Positions 17,684-26,915 are shown, counted from the stretch's first letter. The stretch: DNA of 64,000 nt from Sulfuritalea sp. (GCA_016712985.1 JADJQA010000005.1:1-64000), one strand, 5' to 3'. Notes: a model not told the origin generated them from the letters alone. Made by a program: numbers and translations.

Positions 17684-17784
17684 TGCGGCGAGCCTGACCC
17701 CCGGCACTTGCGGAAATCGGCTGTGGCTGCTTCCTTCCGGACCTGACCAGATTCACCGCCCAGCAATGCGGGGAGACCCGCCGC
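17684..17784 (-). ncRNA. ffs: Signal recognition particle 4.5S RNA
   Basis: On the minus strand the conserved domain IV core reads GGTCAGGTCCGGAAGGAAGC followed by AGCC, including the GGAA tetraloop region. The flanks pair: GCGGCGGGTCTCCCCGCA at the 5' side with GTGCCGGGGGTCAGGCTCGC at the 3' side. It sits near dnaX, as is common. The RNA joins Ffh to target membrane proteins. The exact ends are approximate. Confidence 0.9.
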
Positions 17785-17856
17785 AGGAGAATCTTAGCAG
17801 CTTTCGCCGGTGACTCCGGCGCAATACCAGCGCCGACTCCTGCAACAGCGCGGTAC

Positions 17857-17868
17857 GGCAAGCTTGCC
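17857..17868. promoter_or_regulatory. 12-bp palindrome GGCAAGCTTGCC upstream of csm1
   Basis: This is a perfect palindrome 60 bases before the csm1 start. The same 12 bases occur at 20480-20491 (csm1/csm2 junction) and 29813-29824 (before cas2). It is either a shared operator of the CRISPR genes or a small dispersed palindrome. Confidence 0.4.
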
Positions 17869-17928
17869 AAGATTGCCAATGACATTGAAGCGGTCTATTC
17901 TTTGCCAATTCAGATACCTGTTGCCGCC

Positions 17929-20478
17929 ATGAGCCTCCTCGACGCCTCCTGCCGCATCGCCTTCGCGTCCCTGCTGCACGACCTCGGCAAGTTCCACGAA
18001 CGCACGGGTCTGTCGCTTGCTGGCGACCGCGACGCGCTGTTTACGCTTTACTGTCCAAACGGGGTAAGCCACAGTCATGTCGCCCACACCGGCGGTGCCT
18101 GGGATGAAGTCGAAACCTTCGCTCCCGATCTCATGCGCGGCGACGTCTTTCCCTTCGCCAGCCGCAGCCGCGGAAAGGACATCACCGACAGCATGGCCAA
18201 CGCCGCTGCCGGACATCACAAGCCGACCACCTTCCTGCAATGGATTGTCGCCACCGCCGACCGCGCCGCCTCCGGCTTCGAACGACAAAAGTTTGCCGAG
18301 TACAACGAATCGCGCGACGACATCAACGAGTTCACGCGCAAGAACCGTTTCCAGGCCCGCCTCGTCACCCTGTTCGAGCAGCTTGCGCCGCCGGGCAATC
18401 TCGATCACGCCTACCCGCTCGCCGCGCTCTCGCCACGGGCCCTGTTTCCGCAAGCCCGCAGCGAGGCCGAACCGGACGACGACAAGGTCGCGCAAGCGGA
18501 ATTTGCCGCGCTCTGGCAGCAGTTCCTGCAAGCGCTCGACGCCATCCCGAAATCGCACCGCGCCAACTGGCCGCTGTGGCTGGATCATTTCGATTCCGCC
18601 TGGCTCGCCTTTACCCACGTCATTCCGTCCGCCACCAATCGCGGCGTGGTGCCGGATGTCTCGCGCTACGATCACAGCAAGGCCGTCGCCGCACTGGCCA
18701 CGGCCTTGTGGCGCTGGCATCACGAAAACGGCAAGGTCGGCGACGGCGACACGGCGCTGCTGGCCGACCGCGAGCGTCCCGACTGGAAGGAACCCAAGCT
18801 GCTGCTGGTCCAGGGTGACTTCTTCGGCATCCAGGATTTCATCTTCGCCAGCGGAGGGCAGACGCAGAAGCACGCCCACAAGCTGCTGCGCGGCCGCTCC
18901 TTTCAGGTTGCGCTGCTGGCCGAACTCGCCGCGCTCAGGCTGCTTGAAGCCCTGGACCTACCCGCCACCAGCCAGATCATCAACGCCGCCGGGAAGTTCC
19001 TTATCGTCGCGCCGAATACCGATGCCGCCCATGCCGCCGTCGCCGACTGCCGGCGCCTCTTTGATGCCTGGTGCATCGAACAGAGCTTCGGCGAGATCGG
19101 CGTCGGGCTGGCCAGCACGGCGGCGACCTGCAACGATCTCGTCGGCGGCGACTTCAAGAGTCTGATCCACCAGTTGTTCGCCGCACTCGATGACGTCAAG
19201 CATCGGCGCTTCGGGCTCTGCGACGACGCTCGCGACGTCATCGCCGCCGACTTCCCCCATGGCCCCTGCGCCTACCAGGGCCGCTACCCCGCGGATCGCC
19301 CGCAGGATGGCGACACCCCTGCCTCCTGCGCCCTTGCGCGCGACCAGGTGAAGATCGGCGCCGAGCTCACCAGGCGCGCGCGCCTGCTGGTGTTACGCGA
19401 CGCCGCCAGCTTCGGCAACGCGCTCGAACTCGACTACTTCGGCTATTGCGTCGCCTTCGTCGCTGACGAGGAAGCCTCGGGCAAGTATGGCGAACTCGCC
19501 CGTGACGGCCGGCTCGTGCGTGCCTGGGACTTCGACCAGCCGGAAGCCGACGGCAAGGTTTTTCGCGGCTATGCCCGGCGTTACGTCAACAGCTATGTGC
19601 CGCGCTGGAACGAGCTCGACCTCGCCGAAAAGGCCCACGGCAAGTACGAGGGATTCAACGCCGACGAACTCGGTGATGCCAAGCTCGACGCCATCAAGAC
19701 CCTGCACGCCATCGCCGCCGCCGGCACGGGCGAAATCGCGCTGGTCACGCTGAAGGGCGACATCGACAACCTCGGCGCGCTGTTCCAGAGCGGCCTCGAA
19801 AAGCCCACCTTCGCCCGCTGGGCCGGGCTTTCGCGCCAGGTCAATGCCTTCTTCGCCCTGTGGCTGCCCTGGTTCTGCGAGTACGGCGCCAACGGACGCT
19901 ACCGCAACACCTACACGGTCTTTGCTGGCGGCGACGACTTCTTCCTGATCGGCCCATGGGAAGCCACGATCGAGCTCGCGGGCGAAATGCGTCGCGCCTT
20001 CGCGACCTACGTCGCTCGTCCCGACATCAGCTTCTCGCTCGGCGCGGCGATGACGCATCCGAAAGTCCCGGTGCGGCAGTTGGCGACAGCAGCCGAGCGC
20101 GGCCTGGAACTTGCCAAGTCAAGACCTGGCAAGAACGCCGTCCACCTGTGGGCCAGCACCGTCGGCTGGGACGGCTGGCGCGAGCTCGTCGGCGCCCGCC
20201 GCGATACGCTCCAACAACTGATCGACCAGGCCGGCGGCCTGTCCACTGGATTCATCTACAACCTGCTACAACTCGCCGACCAGGCCGAACGCGAAAAGAA
20301 CGGCGGTCGCCCCGAAGATGCCTTGTGGCGCTCCCGCCTGGCCTACCGCTGCGCCCGGCTGGTCAAAGACAAGGCGACCGGCCAGGCTTTGGCCAGGGAA
20401 ATCGGCGAAGCCCTCGCGCAACATCGCGGCGGCTACCGCCTGCCGGTCTCGCTGCTGCTGTACCGCCAGCGAGATTGA
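17929..20478 (+). CDS. csm1: Cas10/Csm1, type III-A effector large subunit
   Basis: This is the signature subunit of the Csm complex (849 residues). An N-terminal HD nuclease motif is intact (LLHDLGKFHER, H17-D18), for single-stranded DNA cleavage. Two Palm domains follow: the first ends near LVTLKGDIDNLGALF, and the second has TVFAGGDDFFLIG with an intact GGDD at about 667-670. The GGDD motif predicts synthesis of cyclic oligoadenylate on target RNA binding. I start at MSLLDASCRIAF rather than 9 codons earlier. It begins the csm cluster, and a 12-base palindrome flanks it on both sides. The matching cOA sensors are encoded at 32050-34329. Confidence 0.93.
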   Translation: MSLLDASCRIAFASLLHDLGKFHERTGLSLAGDRDALFTLYCPNGVSHSHVAHTGGAWDEVETFAPDLMRGDVFPFASRSRGKDITDSMANAAAGHHKPTTFLQWIVATADRAASGFERQKFAEYNESRDDINEFTRKNRFQARLVTLFEQLAPPGNLDHAYPLAALSPRALFPQARSEAEPDDDKVAQAEFAALWQQFLQALDAIPKSHRANWPLWLDHFDSAWLAFTHVIPSATNRGVVPDVSRYDHSKAVAALATALWRWHHENGKVGDGDTALLADRERPDWKEPKLLLVQGDFFGIQDFIFASGGQTQKHAHKLLRGRSFQVALLAELAALRLLEALDLPATSQIINAAGKFLIVAPNTDAAHAAVADCRRLFDAWCIEQSFGEIGVGLASTAATCNDLVGGDFKSLIHQLFAALDDVKHRRFGLCDDARDVIAADFPHGPCAYQGRYPADRPQDGDTPASCALARDQVKIGAELTRRARLLVLRDAASFGNALELDYFGYCVAFVADEEASGKYGELARDGRLVRAWDFDQPEADGKVFRGYARRYVNSYVPRWNELDLAEKAHGKYEGFNADELGDAKLDAIKTLHAIAAAGTGEIALVTLKGDIDNLGALFQSGLEKPTFARWAGLSRQVNAFFALWLPWFCEYGANGRYRNTYTVFAGGDDFFLIGPWEATIELAGEMRRAFATYVARPDISFSLGAAMTHPKVPVRQLATAAERGLELAKSRPGKNAVHLWASTVGWDGWRELVGARRDTLQQLIDQAGGLSTGFIYNLLQLADQAEREKNGGRPEDALWRSRLAYRCARLVKDKATGQALAREIGEALAQHRGGYRLPVSLLLYRQRD

Positions 20479-20479
20479 C

Positions 20480-20491
20480 GGCAAGCTTGCC
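20480..20491. promoter_or_regulatory. 12-bp palindrome GGCAAGCTTGCC between csm1 and csm2
   Basis: Identical to the copies at 17857-17868 and 29813-29824. It begins two bases after the csm1 stop. Confidence 0.4.
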
Positions 20492-20545
20492 GCGATGGAA
20501 CGCCGACGCACGACACCGTAGGATTCACGTACTGGAGACCACGAT

Positions 20546-20946
20546 ATGCCAATGCCAAACCCGATCTGAAGGCGAACCCGCCAAAGGCCACGCTCTTCGA
20601 TACCGATGCCAAGGATGTTGCGGATGAACTGCATGCCAAGGCCCTTGACGAACGCGGCCGCGACTCAGGCAAGAACAAATCCACCCAGATCCGGCGTTTC
20701 TACGACGAACTGGTCGGCTGGCAGGATCGCATCGGTAACGACGAGGCAAAGTTCAGGCAGTACGAGGCTTTCGTCAAGATGCTCAACGCCAAGGCCGCCT
20801 ACGCCGAAGGCCGCAAGCTGGTAACCAAGGAATTCGTCGACTGGTTCCGGGATTGCGTCCGACAGGTCGAAAGCCCGCGTACCCTCAACCACTTCCGCCT
20901 GCACTTCGAAGCCATGCTCGGCTTCCTCAAGGCCATTCGCGGCTGA
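20546..20946 (+). CDS. csm2: Csm2, small subunit of the Csm complex, frameshifted at the start
   Basis: An ATG at 20546 with GGAG 8-11 bases upstream opens MPMPNP, then hits a stop. One base missing in the CCC near 20560 restores DLKANPPKATLFDTDAKDVA and the rest of a helical protein of about 133 residues. The body includes NKSTQIRRFYDELVGWQDRI, FVKMLNAKAAYAEGRKLV and FVDWFRDCV, with an RxFYDEL motif typical of Csm2. Csm2 lines the crRNA-target filament. The stop is 14 bases before csm3. Because the 120 downstream codons are conserved, an indel error is the simplest explanation. Confidence 0.82.
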
Positions 20947-20960
20947 ACGGAGAACACCTC

Positions 20961-21671
20961 ATGCAACTCACCCGCATCCAGAAAATCACCGGCAAGATCG
21001 TCCTGAAGTCCGGCCTGCACATCGGCGCCGGCGATACCGAAATGCGCATTGGCGGCACCGACAACCCGGTGGTCAAGGACCCGCTGTCCGGGCAACCGTA
21101 CATTCCCGGTTCCTCGCTCAAGGGCAAGATCAGGAGTCTGCTCGAATGGAAGTACGGGCTGGTATTGGCCGCCGAGGGCAGGCCTTATTCCTTCAAGCAT
21201 CTGGCGAAAGACACGGGCAACACTGGCGGCCGGCAACTCATCACCCTGTTCGGCGGCGCTCCCGACAAGGACATCGACGCGCTCGTCAGCGCCATCGGCC
21301 CGACGCGCCTGGCTTTCTGGGACTGCCCGCTCAATGCCAACTGGAAAGCCACCGTCGCCGACGCCCGCAACCTGCTCACCACCGAGGCCAAGTCGGAAAA
21401 CTCCATCAACCGCATTGCCGGGGTCGCCGACAACCCGCGCTTCACCGAGCGCGTGATCGCCGGCGCCGAATTCGACTTCGCCCTCACACTCAAGATCGTC
21501 GACGCCGAGGACTTGCTGCCGATGGTGCTCGAAGGCATGAAGCTGCTCGAACTCGACAGCCTTGGCGGTTCCGGCTCGCGCGGCTACGGCAAGATCGAGT
21601 TCCGCGATCTGAAATCCGGCGATGAATCGCTGACCTTGCCCGCCACCGTGTTCGGAGGCGAGTCATGCTGA
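20961..21671 (+). CDS. csm3: Csm3, backbone RNase subunit
   Basis: This Cas7-like subunit binds the crRNA and cuts target RNA every six bases. The 236-residue protein begins MQLTRIQKITGKIVLKSGLH. The region GGTDNPVVKDPLSGQPYIPG holds the aspartate (D34) that matches the catalytic Asp of known Csm3 proteins. PGSSLKGKIRSLLEWKYG is the conserved thumb/loop. The Gly-rich end SLGGSGSRGYGKIEF is typical of RAMP folds. The start has GGAG 8 bases upstream. Its end overlaps the next gene, an antitoxin-like protein, by 7 bases. Confidence 0.92.
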   Translation: MQLTRIQKITGKIVLKSGLHIGAGDTEMRIGGTDNPVVKDPLSGQPYIPGSSLKGKIRSLLEWKYGLVLAAEGRPYSFKHLAKDTGNTGGRQLITLFGGAPDKDIDALVSAIGPTRLAFWDCPLNANWKATVADARNLLTTEAKSENSINRIAGVADNPRFTERVIAGAEFDFALTLKIVDAEDLLPMVLEGMKLLELDSLGGSGSRGYGKIEFRDLKSGDESLTLPATVFGGESC

Positions 21672-21949
21672 CCACCATCGAAGGCATCTACGAAAACGGC
21701 GCCGTGCGTCTGCTCGAACCCTTGCCCGGTGTCATTCGCGCCCGAGTCGTCGTGACCGTGCTGCCGGAGCCCGCGGCGGCAACTCCGACACTGCCCGGCG
21801 CCTCGCACCCGCAGCATTTCCGGGCCGCCACGGACCTTGGGCAACGACTGGTAACAATCCGCCGACACGCCATTGCGAACGGCTTGAACCTGCTCAACCA
21901 GGACGAAGTGCTGGAGGAAATCCGGCATCGGCGGGGCGAAGATGAGTAA
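21665..21949 (+). CDS. Antitoxin-like protein with DUF104-type N-terminus
   Basis: This 94-residue protein has an N-terminal strand pattern (TTIEGIYENGAVRLLEPLPG, then ARVVVTVL) like the AF2212/DUF104 antitoxin family. A Pro/Ala linker and a helical C-terminus (LNQDEVLEEIRHRRGEDE) follow, as expected for a segment that wraps a PIN toxin. It overlaps csm3 by 7 bases and the following PIN gene by 8 bases. It is therefore translated as part of the csm operon. The family call is from pattern only. Confidence 0.6.
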   Translation: MLTTIEGIYENGAVRLLEPLPGVIRARVVVTVLPEPAAATPTLPGASHPQHFRAATDLGQRLVTIRRHAIANGLNLLNQDEVLEEIRHRRGEDE

Positions 21950-22361
21950 GCGAACTTACATCGACGCCAACGTGCTTATCGCCGCGTTCCGCAGCGATGA
22001 CGCAACAGCAGCGCGTGCACTGGCAATACTGGACGATGCCGACCGGCGCTTCGTCACCAGCGCACTGGTGCGACTGGAGACACTGCCAAAACCGCGCTTT
22101 CATGGCTACCAGGACGAGGTTCGTTTCATCGAGGACTTTCTTGCCGCCTGCGACGAGCACATCGTCCTCGATGAAGCGATCGCCACCACCGCCGAAACGC
22201 TGGCCGGCCGCCACGACCTTGCGCCAATGGATGCGCTTCACGCCAGCGCCGCGATTCGCGCCGGCGTCGATGAATTCGTCACGCTGGAAAAGCCGGAGAA
22301 ACCTCTGTGCCGGATCGATGGACTCACCGTGATTTCGCTCTATCTCAGCCCGAACGCATGA
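21942..22361 (+). CDS. PIN-domain toxin (VapC-like) inside the csm operon
   Basis: This 139-residue PIN-domain ribonuclease candidate has acidic residues of the metal site in TYIDANVLIAAFRSDD (first Asp), a Glu in VRLETLPKP, and a downstream Asp in LAPMDALHASAAI. It probably cleaves RNA when free of its antitoxin. Its stop overlaps the csm4 start by 4 bases (ATGA), so csm4 translation is coupled to toxin translation. A protein toxin-antitoxin pair placed between csm3 and csm4 would add an addiction function to the interference operon; that is inference. Confidence 0.75.
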   Translation: MSKRTYIDANVLIAAFRSDDATAARALAILDDADRRFVTSALVRLETLPKPRFHGYQDEVRFIEDFLAACDEHIVLDEAIATTAETLAGRHDLAPMDALHASAAIRAGVDEFVTLEKPEKPLCRIDGLTVISLYLSPNA

Positions 22362-23293
22362 TCCTCCAGCGCGCCACCCTCGCCCTGCGCTCGCCGCTGG
22401 GCACGCCGCTGGCCGGCGACACGCTGTTCGGTCAGATATGCCACGCCGTCATCGACGCCGCAGGCGCGGCCGAAGTCAGCCGCCTGCTCGACGGCTACAC
22501 CGCCGGACAACCCTGGCTGGTGGTTTCCGACGGCTTTCCCCACGGGTTCCTGCCGCGCCCGACGCTGCCGCCACTGGCGCAATCCAAGCCCGAGGAACGC
22601 AAGGCCGCCAAGGGCCGGCGCTGGATACCGCTGGCCGCCGCCGCGCTGCCCCTGGCCGAACTCCTCGCCGCCGCCGTCAATGACGAAACGGCTTACGGCA
22701 GGGGCCAGGCGCCGGCCCACGCCAGCGCCCAGCACAACACCCTGAACCGCCTCACCGGCACCACCGGCGTCGGCGAATTCGCCCCCTACGCGATGCCGCA
22801 GATCTTCCACGCCGGGGAGCAGAAGATCGACCTGTGGTGCGTGCTCGACGAATCCCGCTGCGACGCCGCGTTGCTGCGCGGACTTCTCGCCACGATCGGC
22901 GCCACCGGCTACGGCCGCGACGCCAGCATCGGGCTGGGCAAGTTCGATGTCGAAAGCCTCGAATCCGCCGTGGCGCCAACGCCGACTATCCCCGCCGCCC
23001 ACTGGACGCTGGCCCCCTGCGCCCCGCAGGGCCAGGGCTTCGACGGCGAACGCAGTTTCTGGCGCGTGCTGACCCGCTTCGGCCGCCACGGCGGCGCGCT
23101 GGCGCTTTCCACCAACCCGTTCAAGAACCCAGTGCTGCTCGCCGCCGCCGGCGCGGTGCTGGTCCCCAAAGGCGACTTTGCCCCTCGTCTGTTCGTCGGC
23201 CAGGGACTTGCCGGCGTCTCCAAAGCCGAACCCGCCACCGTGCATCAAGGCTACGCGCCGGCCTTGCCGCTGCAACTGGAGACCGCGCCATGA
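22358..23293 (+). CDS. csm4: Csm4, crRNA 5'-handle binding subunit
   Basis: This 311-residue RAMP protein (Cas5 group) caps the complex and binds the 5' tag of the crRNA next to Csm1. Recognisable parts are the start ILQRATLALRSPLGTPLAGD, then TLFGQICHAV, the segment HNTLNRLTGTTGVGEFAPY, the glycine loop LATIGATGYGRDASIGLGKF, and NPFKNPVLL near the end. The start at 22358 is set by the ATGA overlap with the PIN gene. The stop overlaps the csm5 start by 4 bases. Confidence 0.88.
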   Translation: MILQRATLALRSPLGTPLAGDTLFGQICHAVIDAAGAAEVSRLLDGYTAGQPWLVVSDGFPHGFLPRPTLPPLAQSKPEERKAAKGRRWIPLAAAALPLAELLAAAVNDETAYGRGQAPAHASAQHNTLNRLTGTTGVGEFAPYAMPQIFHAGEQKIDLWCVLDESRCDAALLRGLLATIGATGYGRDASIGLGKFDVESLESAVAPTPTIPAAHWTLAPCAPQGQGFDGERSFWRVLTRFGRHGGALALSTNPFKNPVLLAAAGAVLVPKGDFAPRLFVGQGLAGVSKAEPATVHQGYAPALPLQLETAP

Positions 23294-24897
23294 ACCACGT
23301 TGCCAGTCGCCGCATCGGTATCACCACGCTGTCCCCGGTCCATGTCGGCTGCGACGAAGTCTTCGAGCCCACCGGCTTTGTCATCGCCGATGGCCTGCTG
23401 CACCTGCTCGATCCCGCCGTCCTGGCCGGCGCGCTCGACGCGCGCGAAAAGGCCCAGCTCATCAAACTCAGCGACGAGCGCGACCCGATCGGCCCGATCC
23501 AGCAATTCTTCAAGAGCCGCCGCGAGCGACTTGCGCCCCTGGCCAGCCAGTGCATCGATGTCGCCGGCGACATCGCCCGCGAGTACGAAGACAAGGCCGG
23601 CCAGTCGCAGGCTCGCGGCGGCGATGGCCGCCCGGTCTACAACCTGTTCCCGATGGCCCGCACCGCGTTCAATCCGCTGGACGGCGCCCCCTATCTGCCG
23701 GGCTCCTCGCTGAAAGGCAGCATCCGCACCGCATGGCTCAGCCGCCTCAACCGAGGCCAGCCGCCGCACGAGGACGAAAAGCGTAACCCTGGCAAGCTGC
23801 AGCAACGACTGCTCGGCTATGCCCCCGGCAAGTTCGAGAACGACCCCTTCCGCCACCTGCACCTCGCCGACGCCCACGCAAACCCGGAGCGCAGCCAGCC
23901 GCCGACGCGCATCGGCTATGCCGTCAGCAAGAAGAAGCGGGAAAGCGAACGCGGCTCGCCAGAACTCAAGGTCTATCTCGAAACCGTGCGCGAGACACTG
24001 GCCGACGCCTTCCTCGGCGAAGTGCGCTTCACCAGTGGCGCCCTTGATTGGGGCCGGCTGTGCGATGCCTGCAATGCCTTCTATCGCCCGCAACTGGAAG
24101 CCGAGCTCGATCATCCGCAGTTCGGCCCGCTGCTGGCTACCGACTGGCGGCAACTGCTCTCCGGCATGCTCGGCAACGAACTGAACGAGTTGATGGAGTT
24201 GCGCCAGGGCTTCCTGCTGCGCGTCGGCAGGCATTCCGGCGCCGAATCCGTCACGCTCGACGGCGTGCGCTCGATCAAGATTCTCGGCGCACAGGGCCAA
24301 CCGCCCAGCTACCGCGCCCAGACCACCGAGAAGCGCTTCGCCAGCGTCACGCGGGCCGCACAAAGTGGCCTGATGCCCTTTGGCTGGATCTGGATCGACG
24401 GCAGCGACGATGCCCACCGCCATATTGCCATCGCCGTCGCCGAAAAACTGGCGCTTCTTGGGCAGCCGATTCGTGCCGCCCATGCCGAACGCCAGGCCGC
24501 AATCGAAGTTCGCCGCGATGCCCAGGCCGCGGCAAGCGCTGCCGCCGCGCTGCGCCAGGCAGAGGCCGCCGCCGCCGAACAGGCCGCCGCGCTCGCCGAA
24601 ACCCAGCGGCAAGCCGACCTGGCGGAGATGACGCCGAACCGGCGCCGAACCGAAGAATTCCGCGCCTTTTGCGAGTCGCGCGCGAGCCAGCTCGGCAAGA
24701 ATCAGGAAGCGCTCAACGGCCAGATCCACAACCGTGCCCGCCAACTCGCCGCCGACGCGCTGCAGGGCGCCGACTGGACGCGGCAGGAAAAGGCGGCGGT
24801 CGCCGACTTGCTGGCCGAGTTCCTGCCCAGACTGGTGAGCCGGATGGACAAGGATCAGCTCAAGAAACTCAAGCTCGCCGCCTTGCGCAACCCCTGA
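23290..24897 (+). CDS. csm5: Csm5, crRNA 3'-end subunit, with long C-terminal extension
   Basis: This RAMP protein of 535 residues caps the growing end of the filament and helps crRNA 3' maturation. Typical parts are TTLSPVHVGCDEVFEPTGFV, PYLPGSSLKGSIRTAWLSRL, the central Asp/His-rich FENDPFRHLHLADAH, and GFLLRVGRHSGAESVTLDGV. From about residue 400 an Ala/Glu/Gln-rich coiled-coil stretch (RRDAQAAASAAAALRQAEA) leads to a charged helical end. This makes the protein longer than common Csm5 proteins of about 350-400 residues. The start is fixed by the overlap with csm4. Confidence 0.87.
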   Translation: MNHVASRRIGITTLSPVHVGCDEVFEPTGFVIADGLLHLLDPAVLAGALDAREKAQLIKLSDERDPIGPIQQFFKSRRERLAPLASQCIDVAGDIAREYEDKAGQSQARGGDGRPVYNLFPMARTAFNPLDGAPYLPGSSLKGSIRTAWLSRLNRGQPPHEDEKRNPGKLQQRLLGYAPGKFENDPFRHLHLADAHANPERSQPPTRIGYAVSKKKRESERGSPELKVYLETVRETLADAFLGEVRFTSGALDWGRLCDACNAFYRPQLEAELDHPQFGPLLATDWRQLLSGMLGNELNELMELRQGFLLRVGRHSGAESVTLDGVRSIKILGAQGQPPSYRAQTTEKRFASVTRAAQSGLMPFGWIWIDGSDDAHRHIAIAVAEKLALLGQPIRAAHAERQAAIEVRRDAQAAASAAAALRQAEAAAAEQAAALAETQRQADLAEMTPNRRRTEEFRAFCESRASQLGKNQEALNGQIHNRARQLAADALQGADWTRQEKAAVADLLAEFLPRLVSRMDKDQLKKLKLAALRNP

Positions 24898-24939
24898 TCC
24901 GCCACTACAACGAAAAATGTCATTTCACAGAAAAATGCC

Positions 24940-25239
24940 ATGAATAGCTCAACCATGTCACAAGGCGGTCGTGTGGTCGTACCCAAAATCTACCGCGAAA
25001 AGCTCGGCATCAAGGAAGGCGACGAGGTCATATGGACCGAGATCGACGGCCAGGTTGTGTTGACCTCGCGTTTGCGGCAAATCCAGCGGGCGCAGGAGTT
25101 GTGCGCGCAACTGTTTGCCCGCCAACCCGAACGTTCGCTGGTCGATGAACTGATCGCAGAACGGCGTGCCGAAGCGGCGCAAGAAGACATCGAATGCGCG
25201 GAGTTCAGCGCCAAATTTGCCAAGAAGTTCGAGACATGA
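24940..25239 (+). CDS. AbrB/SpoVT-type antitoxin, partner apparently lost
   Basis: This 99-residue protein has an N-terminal swapped-hairpin AbrB domain (SQGGRVVVPKIYREKLGIKE, then GDEVIW) and a helical C-terminus. Its stop overlaps an ATG (25236) that opens MIAIE, the usual first residues of a PIN toxin of this class. That frame continues IRPTPCDKHRH and stops, with no PIN domain. It looks like the antitoxin of a vapBC pair whose toxin was deleted. Confidence 0.75.
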   Translation: MNSSTMSQGGRVVVPKIYREKLGIKEGDEVIWTEIDGQVVLTSRLRQIQRAQELCAQLFARQPERSLVDELIAERRAEAAQEDIECAEFSAKFAKKFET

Positions 25240-25318
25240 TCGCCATCGAGTGCATCCGCCCGACACCTTGTGACAAGCACCGACATTCTCACCCTCCCAC
25301 CCTCAACCAGGAGTCACC

Positions 25319-25561
25319 ATGACCGCCCAAACCTACCTTGACGGCCGCATCACCATTGATCCTGATATCTGCAATGGAAAGCCAAGCTTGCGCGGCAAGC
25401 GAATCACGGTCCAGACGGTGCTCGAATTCCTGAGCGCGGGCGATAGCGCAGCGGAAATCCTCGAGCAGTACCCCAGCCTCGAAGCCGAGGACATTCGCGC
25501 TTGCCTGCGCTTCGCCGCGGAACTGATGGACAGGCGTTACGACGTAGTTCAGCTTGCCTGA
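25319..25561 (+). CDS. DUF433 antitoxin-like protein
   Basis: This 80-residue protein has the DUF433 (VapB-like) pattern: ITIDPDICNGKPSLRGKRIT, VQTVLEFLSAGDSAAEILEQ, YPSLEAEDIRACLRFAAEL. DUF433 genes usually precede a DUF5615 (Mut7-C-like PIN) gene, as here with a 1-base stop/start overlap (TGATG). GGAG lies just before the ATG (CCAGGAGTCACC). It forms the second toxin-antitoxin pair of the locus. Confidence 0.85.
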   Translation: MTAQTYLDGRITIDPDICNGKPSLRGKRITVQTVLEFLSAGDSAAEILEQYPSLEAEDIRACLRFAAELMDRRYDVVQLA

Positions 25562-25883
25562 TGCCGCGGTTTCTGATCGATGCCAATCTGCCGTACCGCT
25601 TTTCGCTCTGGCAGGGTGAAGGCTACGTCCATGCCTTCGACCTCGGCGACGAACTCCCCGACAGCGCCATCTGGCGGTAGCGCAGCAGGGCCGACCATCG
25701 TCACCGGGCCGGGGGCTTCGGGGCGGCTCGCCGGCCATCCCCGTCATCCACCTGCGCATCGGCAATATGCGCCTGCGCGACCTGTTCGCCTTCCTTCACC
25801 GCGTCTGGCCGACCGTGGAGGCGCTCGCTGCGAGCAACAAACTGGTCATCGTGCGACCGACGCTTATCGAATACGTGGCATGA
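25561..25883 (+). pseudogene. DUF5615 PIN-like toxin, frameshifted
   Basis: The start PRFLIDANLPYRFSLWQGEG and FDLGDELPDSAIWR match Mut7-C/DUF5615 proteins, but the frame then stops at 25678-25680. The family C-terminus is present in another frame (VIHLRIGNMRLRDLFAFLHR, ASNKLVIVRPTLIEYVA) and stops at 25881-25883. The middle part (normally a KDSDF-like motif) is not recovered in any one frame. The total is about 25 bases shorter than usual. The stop overlaps the cas6 start. It may be an error cluster or a truly inactivated toxin. Confidence 0.7.
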
Positions 25884-26910
25884 AAGCCACCCTGTTCTCG
25901 CTGCCCCTCACCCGCTACCGCTTCGACTGCGTCGCGCAAACGCCGATCCGCCTGCCCGACCATGCCGGCAGCCTGTTGCGCGGCGCATTCGGCCGGGCGC
26001 TGCGCCAGGTGGCCTGCATCACCCGCGAGAAGGACTGCGCGCCCTGCGCACTCAAGGCCGGCTGCCCCTACACCGCGGTGTTCGCCCCCGGCAAGCCGGC
26101 ACAACCGCACCCGCTGCTGCAGAACAGCGAAATCCCCGTGCCCTACGTGATCGAGCCGCCGGCCTGGGGCGCGCGCGTGGTCGAGGGCGGCGAGCGCTTC
26201 GCCTTCCACATGGTGCTGGTCGGCCGCGCCTTGGAACACCTGCCCATCGTCATCCTCGCCTGGCGGCGTGCGCTGGCGCGCGGCCTGGGTGCCGGCGATG
26301 GCACGGCGCAACTGGCGACGCTGCGCGACGAGGACGGCGACACCCTCTACACGCCCGAAGACGGCGCCATCAAGGCGCATGACACGTCGCCACGCGCCGT
26401 GCCGCCGGCGCCGACCTTCCCCGATGCCCCGGCGACGCTGACGCTGCGCTTCTTCACCCCGCTGCGCCTGCAGCAGAACGGCAAGGCCCTGGCGCCGCAT
26501 CGCCTCACGCCGCGTACCTGATCCTCGCCGCCGCCCGGCGCGCCAGCCTGCTCGGCGAATTCCACGGCAAGGGCGCGACGCCGATCGACTGGAAGGCCCT
26601 GGCCGCCGAAGCCGATGCCCTGACGGACCGGCGCCACCTCGAATGGCGCGACTGGACCCGCTATTCCTCGCGCCAGAAGCAGACGATGACCCTGGGTGGC
26701 GCCGTTGGCGAGTGGACGCTGAAGGGCGAATTCGGCCACGCCTGGCCATGGCTCTACCTTGGGCAATGGCTCCATGTCGGCAAGGAAACCGTGTTCGGCC
26801 TGGGCGGCTACCGGTTCGAAGTCGGCTCGCCGGAACATAACTCGACGCCGGACGGCAAGGATTGCGGACGGCCGGTGCAAGCTACTGAAGGAAAGGAGGA
26901 AAAGATATGA
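25880..26910 (+). CDS. cas6: Cas6 pre-crRNA endoribonuclease, frameshifted
   Basis: Cas6 cuts the array transcript within repeats. The N-terminal part (MKATLFSLPLTRYRFDCVAQ, HAGSLLRGAFGRALRQVAC, and the Cys-rich CAPCALKAGCPYTAVFAPG) runs to LTPRT and a stop at 26521. One base over, the frame continues LILAAARRASLLGEF, DWTRYSSRQKQTMTLGG and WLYLGQWLHVGKETVFGLGG, the Gly-rich C-terminal motif of Cas6. The likely true end is near FGLGGYRFEVG, or the ORF end at 26910, only 5 bases before the first CRISPR repeat. The single-base break near 26515 is probably an error because both halves are conserved. Confidence 0.85.
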
Positions 26911-26915
26911 CCGCA

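Noticed and set aside
21942..22361. The PIN protein as a Csm6-type effector
   Set aside because: It has no CARF or HEPN part, and its neighbour and size fit an ordinary PIN toxin.
23251..24744. A 497-codon frame antisense to csm5
   Set aside because: It is the high-GC shadow of csm5; composition and lack of any domain argue against it. The same holds for frames antisense to dnaX, cimA, leuC and hynL.
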